The notes: a model not told the origin generated them from the letters alone. Positions 14,199 through 26,273 are shown, numbered from the stretch's first letter. The stretch is 64,000 nt of DNA from Liolophura sinensis (GCF_032854445.1 NC_088303.1:2611501-2675500), one strand, 5' to 3'. Numbers and translations: made by a program.

Positions 14199-14365
14199 AG
14201 CCGTTGGTGGCCGAGTGATTAAGACGTATGTCAAACCGCGATATATATCCAACACACGGGTTGCAAGTTCAATCCCGTCCTTGGACAGGGCATTTGTAGA
14301 TTCCTCCGCTCTCAGTTTTCCTGGAGCTTTGATGACAAAGCATTTCACGACGTGTGACAGTTTGT
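14199..14365 (+). mobile_element. tRNA-derived SINE fragment (family C)
   Basis: The stretch ggtggccgagtgattaag resembles the A box of a leucine or serine tRNA. About 55 bases later gcaagttcaatcccg resembles the B box. An intact tRNA cloverleaf is not evident, and the following sequence (ccttggacagggcatttgta) recurs in diverged form near 31921-31957, so this is a SINE rather than a tRNA gene. Confidence 0.6.
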
Positions 14366-14478
14366 ACAGGCTATCGTTCTTTGAAAATCACTTACTTATC
14401 TGCCACCAGTATAGTGTATGTGTATCTGTACATCACACATGGGGAAGTTCAGCAGTAACATGTCAAAGGTGGCTGGTA

Positions 14479-14866
14479 CATGGTTAAATTTTTCCTTTGG
14501 CATTCCCCTTTCCTTAACTCGTAATTCTAACCACCATCGAATAAAGGAAACATTCTAGAGTACGCTTTTGAACAATAATTTAATGAAAAAACAACCAAAA
14601 TAAATAGATCAATAAATAAATAGATCAATAAATAAATAAATAAATAATAAACAAATAACGTCTTGCTCGAATACTGTATTGGTCATATCGCGATACAGTG
14701 CCTCTTCGTATGAGGCTATTGCCCGTGGCAATATAGCTAAAAAAAAGACATTAGACCAAATGTATATGCAACGATAAAGTAGCCTACATAAAGTTTTAAA
14801 ATCACACCTTGTCAATTTTGTAATTTGCATAAATGAGACATCACAATTCAGAGTAAGTGACGTAAG
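14479..14866. repeat. First copy of a recent 2-kb tandem duplication (unique part)
   Basis: The non-repetitive 388-bp left part of a block that recurs at 16476. By eye only one base differs (t at 14716, c in the second copy). The 73-residue open frame on the minus strand appears in both copies but is low-complexity and not a convincing gene. Confidence 0.9.
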
Positions 14867-17800
14867 TGATTTGTCATATAGCTGTGTAGTGAGATCGTTG
14901 GTTTGTCAGATATAGCTCAGTGTAGTAAGATCGGTGGTTTGTCTGATAGCTGTGTAGTGAGATCGTTGGTTTGTCAGATATAGCTCAGTGTAGTGAGATC
15001 AGTGATCTGTCATACAGCTGTGTAGTGAGATCGGTGGTTTGTCAGATATAGCTCGGTGTAGTGAGATCAGTGGTTTGTCAGATAGCTGTGTATTAAGGTC
15101 AGTGGTTTGTCAGATAACTCAGTGTAGTAAGATCGTTGGTTTGTCAGATATAGCTCGTTGTAGTGGTTTGTCAGATAGCTATGTAGTGAGGTCGGTGGTT
15201 TGTCAGATAGCTGTGTAGTGAGATCGGTGGTTTGTCAGACAGCTGTGTAGTGAGGCCGGTGGTTTGTCAGATAGCTGTTTAGTTAGGCCAGTGGTTTGTC
15301 AGATAGCTGTGTAGTGAGATCGGTGGTTTGTCGGATAGCTGTGTAGTGAGGTCGATGATGTGTCAGATATAGCTCAGTGTAGTAAGGTCAGTGGTTTGTC
15401 AGATAGCTGTGTAGTGAGGCCGGTGGTTTGTCAGATAGCTGTGTAGTGTGATCGGTGGTTTGTCAGATAGCTGTGTAGTGAGGCCGGTGGTTTGTCAGAT
15501 AGCTGTTTAGTTAGGCCAGTGGTTTGTCAGATAGCTGTGTAGTGAGATCGGTGGTTTGTCGGATAGCTGTGTAGTGAGGTCGATGATGTGTCAGATATAG
15601 CTCAGTGTAGTAAGGTCAGTGGTTTGTCAGATAGCTGTGTAGTGAGGCCGGTGGTTTGTCAGATAGCTGTGTAGTGTGATCGGTGGTTTGTCAGATAGCT
15701 GTGTAGTGAGGCCGGTGGTTTGTCAGATAGCTGTGTAGTGTGACAGGTGGTTTGTCAGACAGCTGTTTAGTTAGGTCAGTGGTTTGTCAGATAGTTGTAA
15801 AGTGAGGTCGGTGGTTTGTCAGATAGCTGTGTAGTGAGGTCGATGATGTGTCAGATATAGCTCAGTGTAGTTAGGTCAGTGGTTTGTCAGATAGCTGTGT
15901 AGTGAGGTCGGTGGTTTGTCAGATATAGCTCAGTGTAGTAAGGTCAGTGGCTTGTCAGATATAGCTCTGTGTACTAAGGCCGGTGGTTTGTCAAATTGCT
16001 TTGTAGTGAGGTCGGTAGTTTGTCAGTGAGCTGAGTAGTAAGATCGTTGGTTTGTCAGATATAGCTCAATGTAGTGAGATCGTTGATTTCTCTGATATAT
16101 CTCAGTGTAGTGAGGTCGGTGGTTTGTCAGATAGCTGTGCAGTGAGGTCGGTGGCTAGTCAGATAGCAATGTAGTGAGGTCGGTGGTTTGTCAGATAGCT
16201 GTGTAGAAAAATCGGTGATGTATCAGATAGGTGTGTAGTGAGGTTGATGGTTTGTCAGAGAGGTATGTAGTGAGATCGGTGATGTGTCAGATAGCTGTGT
16301 AGTTAGGTCAGTGGTTTGTCAGAGAGCTGTGTAGTGAGATCGGAATTGTGTCAGATATAGCTCAGTGTAGTGAGGTCAGTTATTTGTCAGACAGCTGTGC
16401 ATTGAGATCGTTGGTTTGTCAGATAGCTCAGTGTAGTAGGATCGATGGTTTGTCAGATACCTCAGGTGTCAGGTGCATGGTTAAATTTTTCCTTTGGCAT
16501 TCCCCTTTCCTTAACTCGTAATTCTAACCACCATCGAATAAAGGAAACATTCTAGAGTACGCTTTTGAACAATAATTTAATGAAAAAACAACCAAAATAA
16601 ATAGATCAATAAATAAATAGATCAATAAATAAATAAATAAATAATAAACAAATAACGTCTTGCTCGAATACTGTATTGGTCATATCGCGATACAGTGCCT
16701 CTTCGTATGAGGCCATTGCCCGTGGCAATATAGCTAAAAAAAAGACATTAGACCAAATGTATATGCAACGATAAAGTAGCCTACATAAAGTTTTAAAATC
16801 ACACCTTGTCAATTTTGTAATTTGCATAAATGAGACATCACAATTCAGAGTAAGTGACGTAAGTGATTTGTCATATAGCTGTGTAGTGAGATCGTTGGTT
16901 TGTCAGATATAGCTCAGTGTAGTAAGATCGGTGGTTTGTCTGATAGCTGTGTAGTGAGATCGTTGGTTTGTCAGATATAGCTCAGTGTAGTGAGATCAGT
17001 GATTTGTCATACAGCTGTGTAGTGAGGTCGGTGGTTTGTCAGATATAGCTCGGTGTAGTGAGATCAGTGGTTTGTCAGATAGCTGTGTATTAAGGTCAGT
17101 GGTTTGTCAGATAACTCAGTGTAGTAAGATAGCTGTGGTTTGTCAGATAGCTATGTAGTGAGGCCGGTGGTTTGTCAGATAGCTGTGTAGTGTGATAGGT
17201 GGTTTGTCAGACAGCTGTTTAGTTAGGTGGTTTGTCAGATACCTGTGTAGTGAGATCGGTGGTTTGTCAGATAACTGTGTAGTGAGGTCGGTGATGTATA
17301 AGAAAGCTGTGTAGTGGGGTAGGTAGTTTGTCAGAGAGCTGTGTAGTGAGTTCCGTGGGTTGTCAGAGAGTTGTGTAGTGAGATCGGTGGTTTGTCAGAT
17401 AGCTGTGTAGTGAGGTTGGTGATGTGTTAGATATCTGTGTAGTGAGGTTGGTGGTTTGTCAGAGAGGTATGCAGTGACTTCGATGATGTGTCAGATAGCT
17501 GTGTAGTGAGGTCGGTTGATTGTCAGGTAGCAGTGTAGTGAGATAGGTGTGTCAGATATAGCTCAGTGTTGTGAGGTCAGTTATTTGTCAGACAGCTGTG
17601 CATTGAGATCGTTGGTTTGTCAGATAGCTCAGTGTAGTGGGATCGACGGTGGGTCAGATAGCTGTGTAGTGAGATCAGTGGTTTGTCAGATAACTGTGTA
17701 GTGAGGTCGGTGATGTGTGAGAAAGCTGTGTAGTGAGGTCGGTGGTTTGTCAGAGAGCTGTGTAGTGAGTTCGGTGGTTTGTCAGAGAGCTGTGTAGTGA

Positions 17801-20556
17801 GATCGGTGGTTTGTCAGATAGCTGTGTAGTGAGGTCAGTGATGTGTCAGATATAGCTCATTGTGGTAAGGTCGGTGGTTTGTCACATAGCTGTGTAGTGA
17901 GGTCGGTAGTTTGTTAGATAGCTGTGTAGTGAGGTCGGTGGTTTGTCAGATATAGCTCAGTGTAGTGAGGTCGGTGGTTTGTCAGATATAGCTCAGTGTA
18001 GTGAGGTCGGTGGTTTGTCAGATAGATGTGTAGTGAGGTCGGTGGTTTGTCTGATAGCTGTGTAGTGAGGTCGGTGATGTGTTAGATATAGCTCAGTGTG
18101 GTAAGGTCAGTGGTTTGTTAGATAGCTGTGTAGTGAGGTCGGTGATGTGTCAGATATAGCTCAGTGTAGTGAGGTCGGTGGTTTGTCAGATAGCTGTGTA
18201 GTGAGGTTGGTGGTTTGTCAGATAGATGTGTAGTAAGGTCGGTGGTTTGTCTGATAGCTGTGTAGTGAGGTCGGTGATGTGTTAGATATAGCTCAGTGTA
18301 GTAAGGTCAGTGGTTTGTTAGATAGCTGTGTAGTGAGGTCGGTGATGTGTCAGATATAGCTCAGTGTAGTGAGGTCGGTGGTTTGTCAGATAGCTGTGTA
18401 GTGAGGTTGGTGGTTTGTCAGATAGATGTGTAGTAAGGTCGGTGGTTTGTCTGATAGCTGTGTAGTGAGGTCGGTGATGTGTTAGATATAGCTCAGTGTA
18501 GTAAGGTCAGTGGTTTGTTAGATAGCTGTGTAGTGAGGTCGGTGATGTGTCAGATATAGCTCAGTGTAGTGAGGTCGGTGGTTTGTCAGATAGCTGTGTA
18601 GTGAGGTTGGTGGTTTGTCAGATAGATGTGTAGTAAGGTCGGTGGTTTGTCTGATAGCTGTGTAGTGAGGTCGGTGATGTGTTAGATATAGCTCAGTGTA
18701 GTAAGGTCAGTGGTTTGTTAGATAGCTGTGTAGTGAGGTCGGTGATGTGTCAGATATAGCTCATTGTGGTAAAGTCGGTGGTTTGTCAGATAGATGTGTG
18801 GTAAGGTCAGTGGTTTGTCAGGCAGTCGTGCAGTGAGGTCGGTAGTTTGTCAGACAATTGTGTAGTGAGGTCAGTGATGTGTCAGATAGCTGTGTAATGA
18901 TGTCGGTGGTTTGTCAGATAGCTTAGTGTACTGAGATGGGTAGTTTGTCAGATATAGCTCATTGTAGTGAGATCGGTGGTTTATCGGATAGCTGCATGGT
19001 GAGGTTCGTGGTTTGTCAGATTGATGGTGATGTCAGTGTTTTGTGAGATAGCTGGTGAGTTCGATGGTTTGTCAGACAACACGTGAGGTCAATTGTTTCT
19101 CCCGAGAAATGTTTGTGTCATGAAGTTTGTCAAATGCCTATATATATGTCGGTGATTTGTGAGGTAGTAGCTGAGGTCGGAGGTTTCTCCCGGGGTAATT
19201 GTCCGAACCTCATGTCAGAAAGTTTGCCAGATAGCTGCACAGTGAGATCGGTGGTTCGTCAGACAGCTTGTAAAGTCAATGATTTCTCTCGAGCTATCAC
19301 GCGAAACTTCTGTCAGAAAGTTTATCAAATAGCTGTATATTTACGTAAGTGGTTTGTCAGGTAGCTGGCGAGGTCGGTGTTTTGTCAGGTATGTCATGAG
19401 GTCACTGGTTTCTCCCGGGCTATCTCGGGAAATTTGTCAGACGGCGGTAAAGTGAATTCGGTGGTTTGTCAGATAGTTGGTGAGGTGGGTGGTTTGTCTG
19501 ATAGTTGATGAGGTAGGTGGTTTGTCAGATAGTTGATGAGGTGGGTGGTTTGTCAGATAGTTGATGAGATGGGTGGTTTGTCAGACAGTTGGTGAGGTGG
19601 GTGGTTTGTCAGATAGTTGGTGAGGTAGGTGGTTTGTCTGATAGTTGGTGAGGTAGGTGGTTTGTCAGATAGTTGGTGAGGTGGGTGGTTTGTCAGACAG
19701 TTGGTGAGGTGGGTGGTTTGTCAGATAGTTGGTGAGGTGGGTGGTTTGTCAGGTAACTGGTGAGATCGGCGGTTTTTCACATAGCTGGTGAGGTCGGAGG
19801 TTTGCCAGATAGCTTGTGAGGTCGGTGGTTAGTCAGATAGGTGGTGAGGTCGATTGTTTATCAGATAACTGGTGAGATTGGCGGTTTTTCACATAGCTGT
19901 TGAGGTCAGGGGTTTGCCAGATAGCTGGTTAGGTCGGTGGTTAGTCAGATAACTGGTGAGGTCGATTGTTAATCAGATAACTAGTGAGACCAGCGGTTTT
20001 TCACATAACTGGTGAGGTGCGAGGTTTGCCAGATACAGTAGCTGGTTAGGTCGGTGGTTAGTCAGATAGGTGGTGAGGTCGATTGCTTATCAGATAACTG
20101 GTGAGGTGGGTGGTTTGTCAGATAACTGGTGAGGTGGGTGGTTTGTCGGATAACTGGTGAGGTCGGTTGTTTGTCAGATAACTGGTGAGGTTGATGGTTA
20201 GTCAGGTAACTGGTGAGGTCGGTGATTAGTAAGATAGCTGTTGAGGTCGGTGGTTTGTCAGATAACCGGTGAGGTCGGTGGTTAGTCAGATAGCTGGTGA
20301 GGTCGGTGGTTTGTCAGATAACTGGTGAGGTCGGTGGTTTGTTAGATAACTGGTGAGGTCGGTGGTTTGTCAGATAACTGGTGAGGTCGGTGGTTTGTCA
20401 GATAACTGGTGAGGTCGGTGGTTTGTTAGATAACTGGTGAGGCCGGTGGTTTGTCAGATAACTGGTGAGGCCGGTGGTTTATCAGATAACTGGTGAGGTC
20501 GGGTGTTTGTCAGATAACTGGTGAGGTCGGTGGTTTGTCAGATAGCAGGGGAGGTT
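14866..20556. repeat. 5.7-kb minisatellite, unit 28-36 bp
   Basis: A very long array built on gtttgtcagatagctgtg and tagtgaggtcggtg. Three zones are visible: mixed 32- and 36-bp units from 14866 to about 19070, a diverged zone with tttctcccgag near 19080-19440, and 28-bp units (gataactggtgaggtcggtg) from about 19460 to the end. It is interrupted at 16476-16863 by the second copy of a unique block. Between about 18080 and 18740 a 200-bp higher-order unit repeats almost perfectly. If the distal Gs exon is used, the array lies in its first intron. Confidence 0.95.
16476..16863. repeat. Second copy of the 2-kb tandem duplication (unique part)
   Basis: Almost identical to 14479-14866, with a constant offset of 1997 bp. 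The minisatellite that follows also matches the first copy for a few hundred bases before diverging through unit gains and losses. Confidence 0.9.
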
Positions 20557-20936
20557 ATTGGGTTATTGGGTTGTTTATCCTGAAATATGACGCGATTTCC
20601 ATCCGTAATCTGAAACATTCTTATAAGATCGAAAGAAACCCCAATGAAATTCATACCGTCAAGTAATAAATGGAAATATCTCGGAAGACCGCCACACTAG
20701 TTGTTGTCTAAAATAAGGAATGTCACAAATGCATCTTCCGTCATGTACAAAAAATGTTACGAGACAGTAAACCGTATAAAGAAATAAGGAATTCCGATCA
20801 GACAATTATCGCAGTGTTGTGCCGCGATACCATTGTAGTATGGGCGATGCATGCATGACCCTATCAGGCTTCCATCGCATATCTACACCTACTTTCTAGA
20901 GCACATTTGAAGTGATGCTGCTTTAAATCGTCTTAC

Positions 20937-21067
20937 CCAAAATGGAGCAGCCTGTAAGTCTGTTTGTAATTTTCCCGGTCCTTCTCCAGCTGCCTTTCGA
21001 TCTCCTTAGATTTCTTCTTCTGTGTTGAATCCTCAAGTTTTCCAGATCTGCCGCTAAAGCAACCCAT
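20937..21067 (-). CDS. Distal first exon with a Gs-alpha-type N-terminus
   Basis: The minus-strand ATG has G at -3 and +4 and an in-frame TGA 9 nt upstream. It encodes MGCFSGRSGKLEDSTQ followed by KKKSKEIERQLEKDRENYKQ and TYRLLHFG, with donor gtaaga. Length and layout match the canonical exon 1 (9185-9314): MGC palmitoylation start, a charged stretch, then [KE]IE[KR]QL[QE]KD and YRLL. So this is a second Gs-alpha N-terminus, 11.6 kb upstream on the same strand. The oddity is that it is 131 nt, not 130, so it ends in phase 2 and would shift the frame if joined to exon 2 (8639-8711). Possibilities: a separate paralogue with its own exon 2, a one-base decay or sequence error in the T run before the donor, or a non-productive first exon. 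Confidence 0.7.
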
Positions 21068-22102
21068 CTCTTCTCAATACACCAGATATAGGTAAAGAGC
21101 GCAACAGAATGGAGCAACTTGGGGCGGCTACACAGATTACAAGATGTATAGGTAAGATGGGCGTCTTTTTGTTTTGTGACACCTCTGTAAACGTGCAAGC
21201 CTTTGGCTCCGTGCGCCACGATTTTATGGGGCAGATACTTATAAGGTTCACTTTGTTTTAGACGTATTTTATGGAATAGCCCTTGCTATTATGCGCCCAC
21301 TTTTGTCACAGTGGAAACACGGACTGGCTTTGCTCGGGTAGACAAACTTATAAAGCCTGGACCAGTATGAGAGACAACTAATTACTCGCATTCTACTTGT
21401 CCATTTGTGCCCACACACACTACCAACATCATCGACCACGCCTTTGTAATTCTGCCTGCGGTATCTGGGGCAACATCCAGCCAGCAGGCTGTCGGAATTC
21501 TCACAGCCCGCCACGCAAGGCAGCAATGGGTCACTGCTTTACGAACAGAGTTCAGATTTATAGCTAATGGCCTTATTACAAAGGTTATAAGCGGCTTAAA
21601 CCGTGCATTATCCGAAAAGCTTCTAAGAAACACAAGAATAACTTTAAATCCACTAAAAACAATAGATTTTCTGCTCTAGAGCGCGTTTCTCGCGGGCCGC
21701 CAGTGCCTCCCGGTACAGTGATGACATCAAAATATGCAGGTTTTAACAAGAGAATTTGTATCTAAGTGATGTCCATTTCGAGATGGATCCTAGCTATAGA
21801 CAGGCAGACACACTGAAGTATCAGTTTGAATCAGTAGTGGACAGTGTTCCAAGTTGTGACACTGACAGCACTGGCCAGACTTTATGTTCTGAATTTCCAT
21901 GCGATGAATTTTATATGCTTGTTGAGGCATTTTCAGCCCACTGGCTATACGGACTAGTATAAACTTTGGCTTTGTACTGTGTTATATTTCCTGCGTTTAG
22001 CTCAAAATTTAATATTTATTTAATAATTTTTTACCTCTTGACACTTCACGTGCAGTAAATCCCATTCTTTTCACTGACGCTAACTGTTATTTCTGAATTA
22101 TC
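21068..22102. other. No gene recognised; possible promoter of the distal Gs-like exon
   Basis: The sequence upstream of the distal first exon on the minus strand is less AT-rich than its surroundings near 21400-21720. Open frames on both strands here (up to 90 codons) show no recognisable family. Confidence 0.3.
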
Positions 22103-22114
22103 TCTTAATCGGGC

Positions 22115-22385
22115 GGGGGCCGTGGCTCAGTCCGTTAGCACGCTAGCGCAGCGTAATGACCCAGGAGTCTCTTACCAGTTCGGTCGCTGTGCGTTCAAGT
22201 CCCGCTCATGCTGCCTTCCTCTCCGGCCGTGCGTGGGAAGGTCTGCCAGCAACCTGTGGATGGTCGTGGTTTCCCCCCGGGCTCTGCCTGGTTTCCTCCC
22301 ACCTCCCACCATTACGCTGGCCGCCGTTGTATAAGTGAAATATTCTTGAGTACGGCGTAAAACACCAATCAAATAAATAAATAAA
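22115..22385 (+). mobile_element. Full-length tRNA-derived SINE (family A)
   Basis: The head carries an A-box-like ccgtggctcagtccgttagc and a B-box-like gcgttcaagtcccg. The middle has tggtcgtggtttcccccc and the tail gtgaaatattcttgagtacg ending in (AAAT)n. The 12-bp sequence tcttaatcgggc flanks the element at 22103-22114 and 22386-22397, a clear target-site duplication. The layout recalls V-SINE/RUDI elements of molluscs, but I cannot confirm the family name. Positive orientation. Confidence 0.92.
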
Positions 22386-22917
22386 TCTTAATCGGGCAAT
22401 GCAGATGTGAGGTGTGTATACACGGAGAGACATGCCTACCAACGCAGGGAGGTACCTTTTCCAGCGCAATGGCGATTCGCGTCCAAGCCGGATCGTGACT
22501 GTTGTTCTCTTACCCAAATCTATGTGTTCAAACAGACATTCGTATACCAGCCGTCAACCTATAAGGACGTTCCAGGTCAATAATCGCAAGGCCAAAACGG
22601 CGTATAACACAAATAACCAAAGAACTAAGAAAGTATGGAAATAGGACGGAATCATGCAAAGAGAAGCAGTCAACAGTTTTCAGTGATGCTGGAAAGACGC
22701 AATTCAATACGATCTAATTCAACACGATGAATATACAGACCCTAGCCGTATACGTTACGTACAATTGCTATGTTACCAGTTTGCCCACAAGTCTCATCGC
22801 ACAGCAGGCTACACGTCTGGCACGAAATACTTTAGGATGGGGCTGGACTTATATATATATTTATTTAAGTGACTGCTATTTAGCAGTTTAAGAAAACTGG
22901 TGTCGTCGGAGTAAGAC

Positions 22918-23265
22918 CTTCGCTAGGTACTTGACAAACCAGAGTGCTTGGAGGAAACCGCTAACATTTACTGCAATCCTGACAAACCAGAGTGCTTGGA
23001 GGAAACCGCTAACATTTACTGCAATCCTGACAAACCAGAGTGCTTGGAGGAAACCACTTACCTTCATTACATACCTGACAAACTAGAGTTCTCGGAGTAA
23101 ATTACCGACCTTCGCTACGTACTTGACAAACCAGAGTGCTTGGAGGAAACCATTAACCTGTACTGCAATTCTGACAAACCAGAGTGCTTGGAGGAAACCA
23201 CTAACCTTTACTGCATACCTAACAAACCAGAGTTCTCAGAGTAAATCACCGACCTTCGCGAGGTA
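22918..23265. repeat. Tandem repeat, unit 48 bp
   Basis: About seven copies around tgacaaaccagagtgcttgg followed by aggaaaccgctaac and a variable half (tttactgcaatc or ttcgctacgtact). The first two complete copies are identical and later ones diverge. Confidence 0.8.
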
Positions 23266-25278
23266 CATGACAACCTCCTGATTTACGGCCGCACCGAAAC
23301 AGCAAAGGGTGGGATTTAAGCATTCGACCCTACTGGTCAAGAGCCTAGTTTTACTCCTTACAGCACATGCGCCGCTGATAAGCGCTACAAGGCGTATGGG
23401 GTCTTATTGCAGCGTGCTAGCCAGGCCATCCGAAAAATCATCTGATGCATCAAATGGGTGTCATTGTTAGGTTCAGTTTAAAACTTTTTATTTTGAAAGT
23501 TAAAATATATCACAATAACCCTTAAATAAACTTGCCAGCGAGTTGCTGTAAATCTAGTAGAGATTATAGGACGACATCGCCACATCATCGCGTCTTCAAC
23601 AATATTCAGTCGAGAATCTGGTGCAAGTCTCGCCCCCTTGTCTAAATCTGAGACAATCTCATGTGTTCGTTCAAATCTTGCGTCCTCGCTAAATTCTTGA
23701 CCCACTCTCCTCTGAATTTCGACTAAATCTTGCTTCAGAATGTCTCCTGATTTCTTAATCTCGTCATAATGTTGTCATCAGACGACATATGGCTCAGGAT
23801 TGTTGCCTTCTGGACAATTAAATTTCTACTTACTTTTCATTGTTAAGATGCCGCGACAGCCCTGACACGGCCAGGTGGGATTCGGATGAAGGATTCTAGC
23901 TTGACGTCTTTGTTTATAGACTCTAGTCAAAGACATGGGATCAAACCCGGGCAGGGTCATACCAAAGGCTGTAAATATGGTACTTCAAACGGAGACAACT
24001 TAACAGGTTAATACATGTACATCAAAGTGGTCAGCTTTATGTAGGCAGGAAACTTAATAGAACCGTGAGGAAACCGAATAGAGTCGAAAGGAAACCAAAC
24101 AGAGCCTCAAGGAAACCGAACAGTCGCTAGAAAACCAAATCAACCCGCGAGGAAACCGAACAGAGCCGCGAGGAAACACCTGGCCTCACAACACACGTGG
24201 TACAGATCTGCACTAACATGAGGTATTACAAAACTCGGCCAGTAAGGCTCAGCACCACAATTACCTTTACATTAGTAGAACCTGAGGTATGTCCAGTCCG
24301 GACCTTTGTGAAAAGCCACCGAATGTAAAACCACGTGCAGTCATGGTCACTCACTGCTGTCTCTTCATAATGTGTTTTGCAATAATAATTGTTCATAATA
24401 TACAGACAAGTTGTTTTATTTTAGAAATTAACATGTTTTTATTCCGTGTATACCATGTTTAAACCACGGCTTACACCAACTCAGCACCCAAGAAGCCATA
24501 GCAACCACGCGCGTACACAACAACAAAAGTCCAAACCAAACTTGATACAAACCTTTTTTATATTGTGACGGAAATTAGACGAGCGGAACTTCGATCTTGC
24601 ATGGGGATCTTGTCTGGACATGTGATTAATCCCCGGCTGTGTCTCACGAGTCACATCCCGGTATGTATAAAAACTGGTAGGTACAATACATCTCATTATC
24701 GAAATGGTTCACATATCTCCAGTTATTTCTGTTTTCCGAGAAGCCACATGTTTGTATATGCGTACAGTCGTAGTGATTATCAGTCCCGGGGTATAATGTA
24801 TCGAACCGCCCCTTAGTGAGAGGTATAACATCACATATCCATTACAGCCATAACCTGACCGAAAGAAGAATAGAGAGCACGGACGAGTATCACAACATCG
24901 TGTCACTGGGTTGCAATTAATTAACGCAACGGGATTAACGTTATCTATTGTTGATGTTGGATCTAATTAACCGTAAACTTCTATATACAGGTAACACCTA
25001 AACATCTTGGATTTTAGCTGGGTGTCATTTACTTGCTGGCATGGGGTTTTTACGTTATTTTCAAAGTTATTTTGGTTGGGTTGTATATCACGAATGAGTC
25101 CACTTGTACACGACCCAGTTCTTCAAAAGCCTATTAGCAGTTAAGCCCAGAATTAACTTTAGCCTGGACTAAAATGCGGTCGGTTTTGTATTAAGCCAAG
25201 TCAGGTATTACGATTTAAGCCGATTTTACTACACTTTTGAACATCCCGTCCCTGTCTTCTCATGGACCGGAGCGCCGT
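23266..25278. other. No gene recognised
   Basis: Mostly unremarkable sequence. On the minus strand a frame open from about 23769 to 23478 reads like soluble protein (for example GDILKQDLVEIQRRVGQEFS), but it has no start, no splice sites and no recognised family. Confidence 0.35.
24058..24182. repeat. Short tandem repeat, unit about 20 bp
   Basis: About six imperfect copies of gaggaaaccgaacagagccg. The gaggaaacc core is shared with the 48-bp array at 22918, suggesting a common source. Confidence 0.7.
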
Positions 25279-25811
25279 GTCAAAGACATCAGTCATAACG
25301 TCACATCCAATCCCGCCCTGTCAAAGACATCAGTCATAACGTCACATCCAATCCCGCCCTGTCAAAGACATCAGTCATAACGTCACATCCAATCCCGCCC
25401 TGTCAAAGACATCAGTCATAAAGTCACATCCAATCCCGCCCTGTCAAAGACATCAGTCATAACGTCACATCCAATCCCGCCCTGTCAAAGACATCAGTCA
25501 TAACGTCACATCCAATCCCGCCCTGTCAAAGACATCAGTCATAACGTCACATCCAATCCCGCCCTGTCAAAGACATCAGTCATAACGTCACATCCAATCC
25601 CGCCCTGTCAAAGACATCAGTCATAACGTCACATCCAATCCCGCCCTGTCAAAGACATCAGTCATAACGTCACATCCAATCCCGCCCTGTCAAAGACATC
25701 AGTCATAAAGTCACATCCAATCCCGCCCTGTCAAAGACATCAGTCATAACGTCACATCCAATCCCGCCCTGTCAAAGACATCAGTCATAACGTCACATCC
25801 AATCCCACTTC
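25279..25811. repeat. Homogeneous minisatellite, unit 41 bp, 13 copies
   Basis: Thirteen copies with an exact 41-bp period, each holding gtcaaagacatcagtcataa followed by cgtcacatccaatcccgccc. By eye the copies are identical except that copies 4 and 11 have aagtcac in place of cgtcac, seven units apart. Such uniformity implies very recent expansion. Confidence 0.95.
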
Positions 25812-26205
25812 ATGCAGGACACACGCCTACCATGCACGTTATGCCAAGCGTCGACAAACCAAAAAAGCTAAGGTATATACATGTTTGAAATCTTGAGTCT
25901 GGACATATTGCGAACTGAACCCGGGTGTTCAGCTTATAAGGTGAATGCACTAGAAAACACCATGAAACATAATCCTAAGAAAGCCTATAGATCAAACAAG
26001 TTGATGAAGTTAGGTAAAAATTAACTGAAAAGTTATCAATATAGATCAATCAGCATTTTAGAACAAAAACACTCTACATATCAAATGTAACTCGCATTTG
26101 GCTGAGAAATGAAAAGTGCCCCTCTGTCCTACTCTTCATTGTGTCAGTGACATCATTGCAGATTTCCTTTCGTCACAAGTCACGACCCAACAATATGTGT
26201 TAGTG
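25812..26205. other. No gene recognised
   Basis: Ordinary AT-rich sequence between the 41-bp array and a candidate exon on the minus strand. Confidence 0.35.
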
Positions 26206-26273
26206 TTACGTACCTCGTTGTCTCCAGTCTTCGCAGCTGTCAGAGTTAGCAGACATTGCCTTCATTCGTGATT
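26206..26273 (-). pseudogene. Diverged copy of the cytoplasmic-tail exon of the small membrane-protein family
   Basis: Minus strand. After an acceptor (cttttacag) the sequence is related to the last exon at 35031-35203: both share acgaatga, gtctgc, ctggagac and acgag, and the relation continues beyond the stop to cttgtgacg. Here the frame is not kept. In the phase used by the intact gene it reads ESRMKAMSANSDSCEDWRQ and then stops at 26206-26208, and in the frame homologous to the intact gene it stops after eight codons. A strong donor (gag|gtacgt at 26213) would also allow a 60-nt internal exon. It is probably a relic of the second gene copy whose other exons are at 34142 and 32563. Confidence 0.45.

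Noticed and set aside
14609-16827. Two copies of a 73-codon minus-strand open frame
   Set aside because: Present twice only because of the 2-kb duplication; the C-terminal half is encoded by an A/T-rich simple repeat.
22115-22220. tRNA gene
   Set aside because: A and B boxes belong to a SINE head with target-site duplications and a SINE body; the same holds for 14199, 47045, 56522 and 63370.
22470-22560. Another possible Gs-like exon end (gatttgggtaaga on the minus strand)
   Set aside because: Only the donor and two codons match; the frame upstream has a stop and no similarity to the Gs N-terminus.
23478-23770. Minus-strand open frame with protein-like composition
   Set aside because: No ATG in the early part, no splice sites, no family recognised, and internal phrases repeat; noted only.
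25279-25811. CRISPR array
   Set aside because: Units are contiguous with no spacers, and the genome is that of an animal.
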